29,541 bases of DNA, taken from the NCBI GenBank assembly GCA_964410675.1, contig CAYPIB010000021.1:1-29541 (forward strand), read 5' to 3'. The position numbers were made by a program, and so were the translations under genes. Positions 18,685 to 25,857 of this stretch are shown here, piece by piece. Below the pieces are notes generated by a model. That model was not told the DNA's origin. It saw nothing but the letters and a program-made list of their open reading frames with translations, and searched no databases. Numbering within the stretch: the stretch's first letter is position 1; each line of letters starts with the position of its first letter. The DNA is from RGIG3040 sp964410675 (GTDB lineage: Bacteria; Bacillota; Clostridia; Lachnospirales; Lachnospiraceae).

Positions 18685-19651
18685 GAGAAAGGCTTTAAGT
18701 GCGGCTTTCATACTTTGCATATTTTCATTGACCGGATGCGGCAATGAGCAGTATGATATGGCATACAGTATGGAATCAAACGTATCAAGTTTTCGATTTT
18801 TAGAAACAACAGCAAGTGAGGCCGCTTTAGGCTTTGCAAGTGACTTATGCGTAGAAAAGTCTAAAAGTGTTTCAGAAAACGATGTTGCAATTGAGGAATC
18901 AGCAGCGGCACTTCTATGCGATTTAAATAATAAGCAGATTTTATATGCTAAAAATGAACAGGAACAAATGGCTCCAGCCAGCTTAACTAAAATTATGACT
19001 GCACTGGTTGCTTTAAAGTACGGAAATTTGAATGATGTATATACAGCTAGTTCTAATGTTGAAATCAGTGAATCGGGCGCAACCTTGATTGGGCTGAAGC
19101 CTGGTGATACGATGACATTAGAGCAGGCTCTTCATGCACTGCTTCTTCCTTCCGGAAATGATGCGGCAGTGTTAATTGCAGAGGGCATTTCAGGAAGTAC
19201 GGAGGCTTTTTGTGAACTCATGAATAAAGAAGCTGTGTCTCTTGGAGCTACCAACTGTCATTTCAAAAATCCGCACGGATTGACAGAAGAAGGGCATTAT
19301 GTAACAGCCTATGATTTATATTTAATATTTAAAGAAGCAATAGAATATGAAGAATTTAATCAAATAATAAATTTGACCAATTATAGTACCGTGTATAAAG
19401 ATAAGGATGGCAAGAGTAAAGAACTTACTTGTGAAAATTCGAATCAATACATTCAAGGAACATCTGTACCGCCAGACAATGTAAAAGTAATTGGCGGAAA
19501 AACAGGTACTACAGCTGCAGCCAAAAATTGTCTGATTTTATATGCCAAAGACTCGGCAGGTAATCCATATGTATCAGTAATTTTGAAATGTTCTGAACGG
19601 GCAAAGCTCTATGAAGAGATGACTGACATGCTTGGAGAAATAAGTAAATAG
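18668..19651 (+). CDS. Lipoprotein D-alanyl-D-alanine carboxypeptidase (peptidase S11)
   Basis: Removes the terminal D-Ala from pentapeptide stems. The GTG start overlaps mgsA by 17 nt, with AGAGGAG about 10 nt upstream. The N-terminus MKCTNKRKALSAAFILCIF ends in the lipobox LTGC (Cys24), so it is a predicted membrane lipoprotein. Active-site motifs are SLTK (Ser105, Lys108), SGN (162-164) and KTGT (Lys278). At 327 aa the chain ends about 50 residues after KTG, so the PBP5 C-terminal domain and amphipathic anchor of DacA/DacF are absent; the lipid anchor probably substitutes. About 70 low-complexity residues link the Cys to the catalytic domain. Confidence 0.9.
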   Translation: MKCTNKRKALSAAFILCIFSLTGCGNEQYDMAYSMESNVSSFRFLETTASEAALGFASDLCVEKSKSVSENDVAIEESAAALLCDLNNKQILYAKNEQEQMAPASLTKIMTALVALKYGNLNDVYTASSNVEISESGATLIGLKPGDTMTLEQALHALLLPSGNDAAVLIAEGISGSTEAFCELMNKEAVSLGATNCHFKNPHGLTEEGHYVTAYDLYLIFKEAIEYEEFNQIINLTNYSTVYKDKDGKSKELTCENSNQYIQGTSVPPDNVKVIGGKTGTTAAAKNCLILYAKDSAGNPYVSVILKCSERAKLYEEMTDMLGEISK

Positions 19652-19654
19652 AGG

Positions 19655-19683
19655 TTGAGTTTTTTACTAAAATAAACTATAAT
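19655..19683 (+). promoter_or_regulatory. Sigma-A promoter of the small P-loop gene
   Basis: TTGAGT (19655-19660) and TATAAT (19678-19683) are separated by 17 bp, 30 nt before the start codon. The -35 side reads TTGAGTTTTTTAC, almost identical to that of the promoter at 25792. Confidence 0.7.
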
Positions 19684-19713
19684 AAAAATATCTTCATATA
19701 GGAGGGATTACAT

Positions 19714-20136
19714 ATGGTACAGTTAGTTGTAGGCAATAAAGGGAAGGGTAAAACGAAGCATTTACTTGACATCGTAAATGAAAAAGTAGGTGCTGCAAAG
19801 GGAAGTATTGTTTATTTGGATAAAAGTACAAAACATATGTTTGAATTAAACAACAAAGTTCGTTTGATAAATGTTTTTGATTATCCGATTGCTGACAATA
19901 GTGAATTTATAGGATTTTTAACAGGTATTATCTCTCAGGATCATGATTTAGAACAGATGTATTTAGATAGTTTTTTGACAATTGCATGTATCGAAGATGA
20001 AGGAAGTTTAGACAATATCATTTTAAAATTAGAAAAATTAAGTGAACAGTTTCAGATTAATATTGTAATAAGCATTAGTAAAGATGCACATGAATTATCA
20101 GACAGTTTGAAGGATAAGATAATGATTTCCCTCTAG
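19714..20136 (+). CDS. Small P-loop ATP-binding protein of unknown function
   Basis: A 140-aa soluble protein. Its N-terminus MVQLVVGNKGKGKTKHLLD has a Walker A-like loop GNKGKGKTK (8-16) after a hydrophobic strand. A possible second strand with acidic residues is LTIACIEDEG (about 89-98), and a later strand is NIVISISKD (about 119-127). Similar short proteins in clostridia are sometimes labelled 'PilT-like' or 'ATP-binding', but nothing here supports motility and no specific function is assigned. It has its own promoter and strong terminator, so it is probably monocistronic. AGGAGGG lies upstream of the ATG. Confidence 0.75.
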   Translation: MVQLVVGNKGKGKTKHLLDIVNEKVGAAKGSIVYLDKSTKHMFELNNKVRLINVFDYPIADNSEFIGFLTGIISQDHDLEQMYLDSFLTIACIEDEGSLDNIILKLEKLSEQFQINIVISISKDAHELSDSLKDKIMISL

Positions 20137-20155
20137 GAAAATTAAATGGGCAATG

Positions 20156-20185
20156 AAAGCCTCGGAAAGCCTCCGAGGCTTTTTT
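20156..20185 (+). terminator. Intrinsic terminator after the P-loop gene
   Basis: AAAGCCTCGG pairs with CCGAGGCTTT around a 7-nt loop, with a T-rich tail. Perfect GC-rich stem, 20 nt after the stop codon. Confidence 0.92.
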
Positions 20186-20252
20186 ATAACATAGGAAAGA
20201 GAACGTTCTTATTGTTTATAGTATTAATCTTCTGAAATAAAGGAGTAGTTTC

Positions 20253-21647
20253 GTGGCAAAAAAGAAAAGAAGAACAAGTGCGAAAATAATAAAACATCGC
20301 AAACCATTAAATATTAATATTGGTATGATTATATTTGGTATTATTTTTATCTATATTATTATTTGTGTTTATATGTATATTACTTCAAAACATATTGTTG
20401 GATACGAAGTCACTACTGGTTCCTTAAGTATATCTAACATTTATAAAGGAATTGCGGTAAGGACTGAGGAACCTGTAAAAGCCACCGGATCTGGATATGT
20501 TAATTATTTTGCCAGGGAAGGAGAGCACATTGGTGTTGGAAATCTTGTTTATACAGCAGATGAGAGTGGAAAGGTTGCAGATTTGCTGGCGATGGATGAT
20601 GAGAGTATCCAATTTTCATCCTCAGATTTAAATGAACTTAGAAGTGATATGGTACAATTTAAACATTCCTTTTCAGGGAAGAACTTCAAAAGCTTATATG
20701 ACTTTAAACGCTTATTAGAGGGTACGGCATTAAAACTTTCCAACTATAATATGCTGAGTAATATTGATGATATTTCGAACCAATCAGGAGGAAGTGTTAA
20801 TTTTTGCTCGGCAGCAACAAGCGGCATTGTCGCTTACTATATAGATGGCTATGAAAATTTAGAACCAGCCAACATTACAAAAGAACATTTTGAAGAGAAG
20901 GGATATAAAAAGAAACAGCTTCTCAGCAACGAGCTTTTAAACAGCGAAGATACTGTTTATAAGTTAATAACAGAAGAAAATTGGTCGATTATCATTCCAA
21001 TGGAAGAAAACCGGGCAAAGGAATTACGAGAAAAAGAATATGTAAAGGTAAAGTTTCTTAAGAACCAATATACGTCTTGGGCAGAAGTAAGTGTACTGAA
21101 TAATAGTGATGGTACTTATGTGCAGCTTGATTTTAATAATTCTATGATAACATTTGCGCTAGACCGCTTTATTGATATAGAGATTATACAAGAGGAAGAA
21201 GAGGGATTAAAGATTCCTAATAGTGCAATCGTGGAAAAGGAGTTTTATTTAATTCCAAAGGATTATATTATAAAGGGCGGTAATAGTTCCAGTAGCGGTG
21301 TTATGCGGGAAACTTACGGAGAGGATGGAAAAGTTACGACAGAATTTGTAGAGACGGGCTTATATTCCGAATCAGAAACAGATTATTACTTGGATACAGC
21401 AGAGCTTCGTATCGGTGATTATATTTGTAAGCCGGATTCGACGGAAAAATATCCGATTAGTAAAGTTGGCACACTCATAGGAGTTTTTAATATTAATAAA
21501 GGTTATGCAGATTTTAAAGAAATTACAGTGTTGTATGCAAATGATGAGTATTCTATTGTGAAATCCAACACTCAATATGGACTTAGTGTTTATGACCATA
21601 TTGTATTAGATGCACAAAGTGTTGAATCGGATGACTTTATGCATTGA
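20253..21647 (+). CDS. HlyD-like membrane-anchored protein
   Basis: A 464-aa protein with a basic N-tail (MAKKKRRTSAKIIKHRK), one TM helix (about 22-43) and a large extracytoplasmic region. The segment after the TM (YEVTTGSLSISNIYKGIAVRTEEPVKATGSGYVNYFAREGEHIGVGNLVYT) has the barrel-sandwich/lipoyl-like look of HlyD/membrane-fusion adaptors. Later beta-rich parts (VKVKFLKNQYTSWAEVSVLNN, LKIPNSAIVEKEFYLIPKDYI) fit that family. No ABC transporter or outer component is nearby, so an export role is not shown. The next genes are yggS and sepF, suggesting an envelope or division link (inference). It starts at GTG with AAAGGAG upstream, after a terminator; no clear promoter was identified. Confidence 0.75.
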   Translation: MAKKKRRTSAKIIKHRKPLNINIGMIIFGIIFIYIIICVYMYITSKHIVGYEVTTGSLSISNIYKGIAVRTEEPVKATGSGYVNYFAREGEHIGVGNLVYTADESGKVADLLAMDDESIQFSSSDLNELRSDMVQFKHSFSGKNFKSLYDFKRLLEGTALKLSNYNMLSNIDDISNQSGGSVNFCSAATSGIVAYYIDGYENLEPANITKEHFEEKGYKKKQLLSNELLNSEDTVYKLITEENWSIIIPMEENRAKELREKEYVKVKFLKNQYTSWAEVSVLNNSDGTYVQLDFNNSMITFALDRFIDIEIIQEEEEGLKIPNSAIVEKEFYLIPKDYIIKGGNSSSSGVMRETYGEDGKVTTEFVETGLYSESETDYYLDTAELRIGDYICKPDSTEKYPISKVGTLIGVFNINKGYADFKEITVLYANDEYSIVKSNTQYGLSVYDHIVLDAQSVESDDFMH

Positions 21648-21679
21648 TAAAGACATCAATGAGCAGGAGGTGAGTTTAT

Positions 21680-22372
21680 ATGTTGACTGAAAATTACGAT
21701 ATGGTGGAAGAACATATCCGGCATGCATGTAAAAAGTCAAGAAGAGATAGTTTAGATGTAACGTTAATTGCAGTGAGTAAAACAAAGCCGATTGAAATGC
21801 TTGAAGAAATTTACAACCATGGCTGCCGGCATTTTGGTGAAAATAAAGTGCAGGAACTAGTTGATAAATATGAAAGGATGCCAAAGGATATTAAATGGCA
21901 TATGATAGGGCATTTACAAAGAAATAAAGTAAAATATATTGTCGATAAAGCATTTCTTATTCATAGTGTTGATTCTTTGAGGCTTGCGGAGGCAATCAAT
22001 AAAGAAGCTTTAAAAAAGAATGTAATAGCTAATATTTTAATTGAGGTAAATGTGGCAGGTGAGGATAGCAAATACGGCTGTACTATTTCAGAGGCCGAGA
22101 GCCTGACAAGAGAAATAGCAAAACTGCCCAATATTTTAATAAAAGGCTATATGACAATCGCCCCCTATGTAGAGAATCCAGAGGAAAATAGGCAGCATTT
22201 TGTAAAACTAAGACAATTATATGTTGACATAAAGCAGAAAAACATTGATAATGTATCTATAGAATATCTTTCAATGGGAATGACTGGTGATTATCAGGTT
22301 GCCGTCGAAGAAGGTGCTTCTTTTGTACGTGTTGGGACAGGTATTTTTGGAGAAAGATCATATAGTATATGA
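21680..22372 (+). CDS. yggS: YggS/PLPBP family pyridoxal-5'-phosphate homeostasis protein
   Basis: A non-catalytic PLP-binding TIM-barrel protein involved in vitamin B6 and amino-acid homeostasis. The PLP lysine is Lys34 in LIAVSKTKP. Further family motifs are HFGENKVQE, WHMIGHLQRNKVKY, LIEVNVAGEDSKYG, LSMGMTGDYQVAVEEGASFVRVGTGIFG. The 230-aa length is normal. AGGAGGTGAG gives a strong ribosome binding site. It sits immediately before sepF, matching ylmE-ylmF of Bacillus. Confidence 0.95.
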   Translation: MLTENYDMVEEHIRHACKKSRRDSLDVTLIAVSKTKPIEMLEEIYNHGCRHFGENKVQELVDKYERMPKDIKWHMIGHLQRNKVKYIVDKAFLIHSVDSLRLAEAINKEALKKNVIANILIEVNVAGEDSKYGCTISEAESLTREIAKLPNILIKGYMTIAPYVENPEENRQHFVKLRQLYVDIKQKNIDNVSIEYLSMGMTGDYQVAVEEGASFVRVGTGIFGERSYSI

Positions 22373-22395
22373 TGTAAAAGTAAGGAGAGTTTAAA

Positions 22396-22908
22396 ATGGG
22401 AGTAATGGACAAGTTTTTGAATGCCATGAAATTAAATGATGAAGATGATGATGATTTATATGATGATTACTACGACGATGAAGAAGAAATAGAAGAAAAG
22501 CCGAAGCGAAAGCCAGTAAGAGAGTTTGACGATTTTGATGACTTCGAGGATAGAGCTGTAAAGAAAACCACACCAAAAGTAACTCCTATGAGGCCAACGA
22601 GAAAAGTAGGTGGAAATGGTATGGAAGTATGTGTAATCAAACCAATATCAGTGGAAGACGCTAGGGAAATTACAGAAACATTGTTAGCAAACCGGACTGT
22701 AGTATTAAATTTAGAAGGACTTGATGTCGATATTGCACAAAGAATTATTGACTTTACTTCGGGTTCCTGCTTTGCAATTGCTGGCAATCTTCAAAAAATT
22801 TCTCATTATATATTTATTATCACTCCGGCAAGTGTTGATATTTCTGGAGATTTCCAAGAAATTTTATCCGGTTCTTTTGATGTTCCGTCTTTAAATAATG
22901 GTCTATAG
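22396..22908 (+). CDS. sepF: Cell division protein SepF
   Basis: An FtsZ-binding membrane anchor for the Z-ring. A short N-terminal helix (MGVMDKFLNAMKL) suits membrane insertion. A very acidic disordered linker (about 14-70, many Asp/Glu) follows, then the SepF core: EVCVIKPISVEDAREITETLLANRTVVLNLEGLDVDIAQRIIDFTSGSCFAI. Length is 170 aa. It follows yggS by 23 nt and is followed by a terminator. The usual ylmG, ylmH and divIVA do not follow here. Confidence 0.94.
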   Translation: MGVMDKFLNAMKLNDEDDDDLYDDYYDDEEEIEEKPKRKPVREFDDFDDFEDRAVKKTTPKVTPMRPTRKVGGNGMEVCVIKPISVEDAREITETLLANRTVVLNLEGLDVDIAQRIIDFTSGSCFAIAGNLQKISHYIFIITPASVDISGDFQEILSGSFDVPSLNNGL

Positions 22909-22933
22909 ACAGGAGCGCAAATAATAAAAATGT

Positions 22934-22963
22934 GAGGGTGCGCAGATTGTGCAGCCTCTTTTT
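22934..22963 (+). terminator. Intrinsic terminator after sepF
   Basis: GAGGGTGCGCA pairs with TGTGCAGCCTC (one mismatch, one G-U) around a 3-nt loop, followed by TTTTT. It lies 26 nt after sepF and rules out a GTG at 22932 as the aroB start. Confidence 0.8.
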
Positions 22964-22994
22964 ATATCATAGGAAAGAAAGAGGTAAAAAGATT

Positions 22995-23999
22995 GTGAGC
23001 GAAGAATCAACAAACCGCATGCAGATATTAAAAGATAAAAAACTTTGTTATGAAATTGTATTTGAGCAAGACTTTTCCCGACTGGAAGAAGAACTAAAGG
23101 CTCTGGGTAAGGACAATGCCAAAATATGTATTATAACCGATAAAAATGTTGAAAAGCTATATATGGAACAGATTCTTTCATTGCTTGAAAGTGTATATCA
23201 TAACGTGGTATTTTACAGTATCGAACCGGGTGAAAAAAGTAAAAACTTGGAATCGGTTCAAACAATCTATGAATTTTTGATTACTGAGAAATTTGACAGA
23301 AATGATTTACTAATTGCACTAGGTGGTGGTGTTGTTGGTGATTTGACCGGTTTTATAGCCGCAACCTATTTAAGAGGTATTGATTTTGTTCAAGTACCTA
23401 CGACACTGCTTGCTCAAGTTGACAGCAGTATTGGCGGTAAGACAGGTGTTGATTTTTTGTCCTACAAAAATATGGTAGGAGCATTTCATATGCCTAGGCT
23501 TGTTTATACAAATTTAGCTGTGCTTAAGGATCTTGACGACAGACAGTATTATGCGGGAATGGCTGAAGTTTTAAAGGCAGGTCTGATAAAAGATAGTATC
23601 TTTTACGAATGGATTATATCCAGTATGTATGAGATTTTTGAACGAGACTTGTCAACGCTGACGGAACTAGTTAAAAGAAGCTGTCATGTAAAACGTATCA
23701 TAGTTGAAAAGGATCCGACTGAAAAAGGCGAGCGGGCACTTTTAAATTTAGGACATACAATCGGGCATGCAATTGAAAAATATATGAATTTCACACTTCT
23801 GCATGGCGAATGTGTTGCCCTTGGGATTGTTGCGGCGGCATACATTTCATGGAAAAATTCCTGCGATGATGATTCTGCCGCAGCTTTTATGAAGCTGACC
23901 AGCAGTCTGTCGAGCTCTTTCGGCAGTTCAGGTTTCTCCAGCTCAAATACTAGCTTTAATTGCTGCATTATTTACTTCACAATTTGTTGTTGCAGATAA
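22995..23999 (+). CDS. aroB: 3-dehydroquinate synthase AroB, N-terminal part; 3' end chimeric before an assembly gap
   Basis: AroB converts DAHP to 3-dehydroquinate in the shikimate pathway. The frame from GTG 22995 (AGAGGT about 10 nt upstream) is clearly AroB: IALGGGVVGDLTGFIAATYLRGIDFVQVPTTLLAQVDSSIGGKTGVD, then the zinc ligands Glu191 (AGMAEVLKAG), His254 (LNLGHTIGHAIE) and His270 (LLHGECVALG). AroB similarity runs to AAAYISWK (about base 23855). The following roughly 45 codons (SCDDDSAAAFMKL...) are not AroB and stop at 23999, just before the 10-N gap. The real C-terminus continues across the gap at 24023-24259. I regard the gene as probably intact in the organism and broken by assembly, although a real insertion cannot be excluded. 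Confidence 0.85.
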   Translation: MSEESTNRMQILKDKKLCYEIVFEQDFSRLEEELKALGKDNAKICIITDKNVEKLYMEQILSLLESVYHNVVFYSIEPGEKSKNLESVQTIYEFLITEKFDRNDLLIALGGGVVGDLTGFIAATYLRGIDFVQVPTTLLAQVDSSIGGKTGVDFLSYKNMVGAFHMPRLVYTNLAVLKDLDDRQYYAGMAEVLKAGLIKDSIFYEWIISSMYEIFERDLSTLTELVKRSCHVKRIIVEKDPTEKGERALLNLGHTIGHAIEKYMNFTLLHGECVALGIVAAAYISWKNSCDDDSAAAFMKLTSSLSSSFGSSGFSSSNTSFNCCIIYFTICCCR

Positions 24000-24012
24000 A
24001 TATGCACTTGTA
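23861..24012. other. Stretch foreign to aroB at a contig end
   Basis: This stretch interrupts aroB next to the N gap. The first part (to about 23942) is GC-richer than its surroundings. On the minus strand, from an ATG at 23968, it reads MQQLKLVFELEKPELPK, then ELDRLLVSFIKAAAE. This uses CTG/CTC/GAG codons unlike its neighbours and resembles the start of a Cas6-type protein (from memory, unverified). The last part (23943-24012) is AT-rich and also open on the plus strand (ILALIAALFTSQFVVADKY). Most simply a misjoined contig end. Confidence 0.6.
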
Positions 24013-24022
24013 NNNNNNNNNN
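24013..24022. other. Scaffold gap of ten Ns
   Basis: Exactly ten N bases, a conventional placeholder for unknown length. It separates the two parts of aroB. About 10 residues of AroB appear to be missing between the recognisable parts, by comparison with the usual length. Confidence 0.95.
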
Positions 24023-24040
24023 TATTATGAAACCTGAGAT

Positions 24041-24259
24041 ATGTTTGTACCATTTAATCTGCCGATTTCTATCAGTGATATTGAGCCGGATAAAATCCTT
24101 TCGTATACAAAAAATGATAAGAAAATGCAGGCTGATAAAATAAAATTTGTTTTATTAAAAAAAGTCGGCAAAGCTGTTATTGATTCCACGGTAACAGATG
24201 ATGAGATAATAAACGCCATTAAAGAAATTTACTATAGTGAGGAAGACAGGAATGAATAA
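24041..24259 (+). CDS. aroB: 3-dehydroquinate synthase AroB, C-terminal part
   Basis: The C-terminal 72 codons of AroB: FVPFNLPISISDIEPDKILSYTKNDKKMQADKIKFVLLKKVGKAVIDSTVTDDEIINAI. TKNDKKM and IKFVLL are hallmark AroB C-terminal segments. The same frame upstream reads YYET, then TGA (24035-24037), then DMF. YYET-x-DMF would fit the AroB helix if the TGA were a sense codon such as AGA, so the stop may be a contig-edge error. The ATG at 24041 is an internal Met, not a real start. It overlaps lspA by 8 nt. Confidence 0.85.
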   Translation: MFVPFNLPISISDIEPDKILSYTKNDKKMQADKIKFVLLKKVGKAVIDSTVTDDEIINAIKEIYYSEEDRNE

Positions 24260-24782
24260 GAAAAAGAAGGTGTTACAGCTCTTTGGCGATTTTATTTTTA
24301 TCGTGCTTTTAGTAATTGGGGACTGGGCAGCTAAAAATATGGCAGTTGATTATCTCAAAGGAAAATCAGACTTTATTCTAATAGAAGACGTATTTGTACT
24401 TCATTACTTGGAAAATCGTGGTGCTGCCTTCGGAATGCTGCAAAATCAAAAGCTTTTCTTTGTGTTTAGTGCCGTTGTAATTTTGACGTTATTTGCTTAT
24501 GCTCTTATAAAAGCACCAATCAGGAAAAAGTATAATTGGCTTCATGGCTGTATTATTTTAATTTCTGCCGGTGCAATCGGTAATATGATAGATAGATTAC
24601 GTTATGACTATGTTGTGGATTTCTTTTATTTTGTATTGATTGATTTTCCTGTATTCAATGTAGCTGATATATATGTTACATTCGGTGTTGCAATTTTAAT
24701 TATTTTATATTTATTTTATTATAAAGAAGAGGATCTCCTATTTCTAAGATTTAATTTTGGCAGTAATAAACTGAAAATATAA
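24252..24782 (+). CDS. lspA: Signal peptidase II (prolipoprotein signal peptidase)
   Basis: Cleaves signal peptides of diacylglyceryl-modified prolipoproteins, such as the D,D-carboxypeptidase of this window. Four TM helices are visible. Conserved motifs are ENRGAAFGML, GAIGNMIDRLRYDYVVDFF and FNVADIYVTFG, giving the catalytic aspartates Asp123 and Asp139. The start at 24252 has GAGGAAG upstream inside aroB; an in-frame GTG at 24237 is less likely. Length is 176 aa. It overlaps the aroB stop, then rluD follows, a common Firmicute pair. Confidence 0.94.
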   Translation: MNKKKKVLQLFGDFIFIVLLVIGDWAAKNMAVDYLKGKSDFILIEDVFVLHYLENRGAAFGMLQNQKLFFVFSAVVILTLFAYALIKAPIRKKYNWLHGCIILISAGAIGNMIDRLRYDYVVDFFYFVLIDFPVFNVADIYVTFGVAILIILYLFYYKEEDLLFLRFNFGSNKLKI

Positions 24783-24813
24783 TATTTATTAACTTAGAGA
24801 GGATGCTGAAGTT

Positions 24814-25743
24814 ATGGAGGACCAGGATTTACAAAATATAATATGTATTTCCATTTTAAATGAACAGGAAGATGAACGGATTGACAGAGTAATTGCTGAC
24901 ACACTGCATACTCTGTCTCGTTCTTTTATTCAAAAACTGATAAAAGATGGAAAGGTATATATAAATGCCAAGCCTGTAAAAGCCAGCTATCGTGTGAGTG
25001 AGGGAGAAGAAGTAAAATTTGAAATACCAAAAGCGATAGAACCCAATATTATACCGGAACAAATGGCGCTTAACATTTTATATGAAGATGAGGATTTACT
25101 ATTTATTAATAAACCTAAAAATATGGTAGTGCATCCGGCGCCGGGCCATAATACCGGTACTCTCGTTCATGGTCTCTTGCATTATTGTAAAGATACTCTA
25201 TCCGATATTAATGGCATGCTTCGTCCAGGTATTGTACATAGAATCGATAAAGATACTACGGGCGTTATTGTCGTTTGCAAAAACGATAAAACACATTTGG
25301 AAATTGCCAAACAGTTAAAGGAGCATTCTATTACACGAACGTATTTTGCAATTGTTCATGGTCAAATGCAAAATGAAAAAGGAACAATTGAAGGACCGAT
25401 TGGCCGGGACGAAAAGATACGTACTAAAATGGCAATTAATTATGAAAATGGCAAGGATGCAGTTACTCATTATGAGGTTTTAAAACGATTTTCAAATTTT
25501 ACTTATGTTAGTATTCAATTAGAAACAGGTCGTACACATCAGATCAGGGTGCATATGACAAGTATCGGCCATCCCTTACTGGGAGATACAGTTTATGGGA
25601 ATCGGCCATCTAAATATCATTTAGATGGGCAGACTCTTCATGCCGGAATTCTTGGCGTAAGGCATCCGGCCACCGGACAATACTTAGAAGTTTCTGCACC
25701 GTTACCGGAATATTTTCAACATTTACTAAATATTCTTAGTTAA
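24814..25743 (+). CDS. rluD: RluD/RluA family 23S rRNA pseudouridine synthase
   Basis: Isomerises uridines in 23S rRNA. An N-terminal S4 RNA-binding domain (DERIDRVIADTLHTLSRSFIQKLIKDGKVYINA, about 18-50) precedes the catalytic domain with MVVHPAPGHNTGTLVHGLL and the catalytic motif IVHRIDKDTTG (Asp145). QLETGRTHQIRVHMTSIGHPLLGD follows. The 309-aa length is usual. The precise uridine targets (RluD, RluC or another member) cannot be decided from sequence. Its position after lspA matches YlyB of Bacillus. Confidence 0.93.
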   Translation: MEDQDLQNIICISILNEQEDERIDRVIADTLHTLSRSFIQKLIKDGKVYINAKPVKASYRVSEGEEVKFEIPKAIEPNIIPEQMALNILYEDEDLLFINKPKNMVVHPAPGHNTGTLVHGLLHYCKDTLSDINGMLRPGIVHRIDKDTTGVIVVCKNDKTHLEIAKQLKEHSITRTYFAIVHGQMQNEKGTIEGPIGRDEKIRTKMAINYENGKDAVTHYEVLKRFSNFTYVSIQLETGRTHQIRVHMTSIGHPLLGDTVYGNRPSKYHLDGQTLHAGILGVRHPATGQYLEVSAPLPEYFQHLLNILS

Positions 25744-25791
25744 GCGAGAAAAGAATACAATAAATGGAATTGGTTAATTTGGGTAAAAGAA

Positions 25792-25820
25792 TTGAGTTTC
25801 TTACAATTATTTTGTATAAT
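25792..25820 (+). promoter_or_regulatory. Sigma-A promoter of the cytidylate-kinase-like gene
   Basis: TTGAGT (25792-25797) and TATAAT (25815-25820) are separated by 17 bp, 37 nt before the start codon. The -35 region reads TTGAGTTTCTTAC, nearly the same as at 19655. Confidence 0.78.
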
Positions 25821-25844
25821 GTATATATAAGATGATTGTCTAGA

Positions 25845-25850
25845 AGGAGG
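25845..25850 (+). promoter_or_regulatory. Ribosome binding site that fixes the 25858 start
   Basis: AGGAGG ends 7 nt before the ATG at 25858 but only 1 nt before the in-frame ATG at 25852, so 25858 is the likely start. Confidence 0.75.
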
Positions 25851-25857
25851 AATGGCT

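Noticed and set aside
22932..22994. GTG at 22932 as an aroB start
   Set aside because: It lies within the sepF terminator hairpin, adds non-AroB residues and lacks a ribosome binding site; GTG 22995 is preferred.
23684..23968. Minus-strand open frame as a complete gene
   Set aside because: Its C-terminal two thirds are merely the antisense of aroB; only the first 35-40 residues are of interest, and they probably belong to a misjoined contig end.
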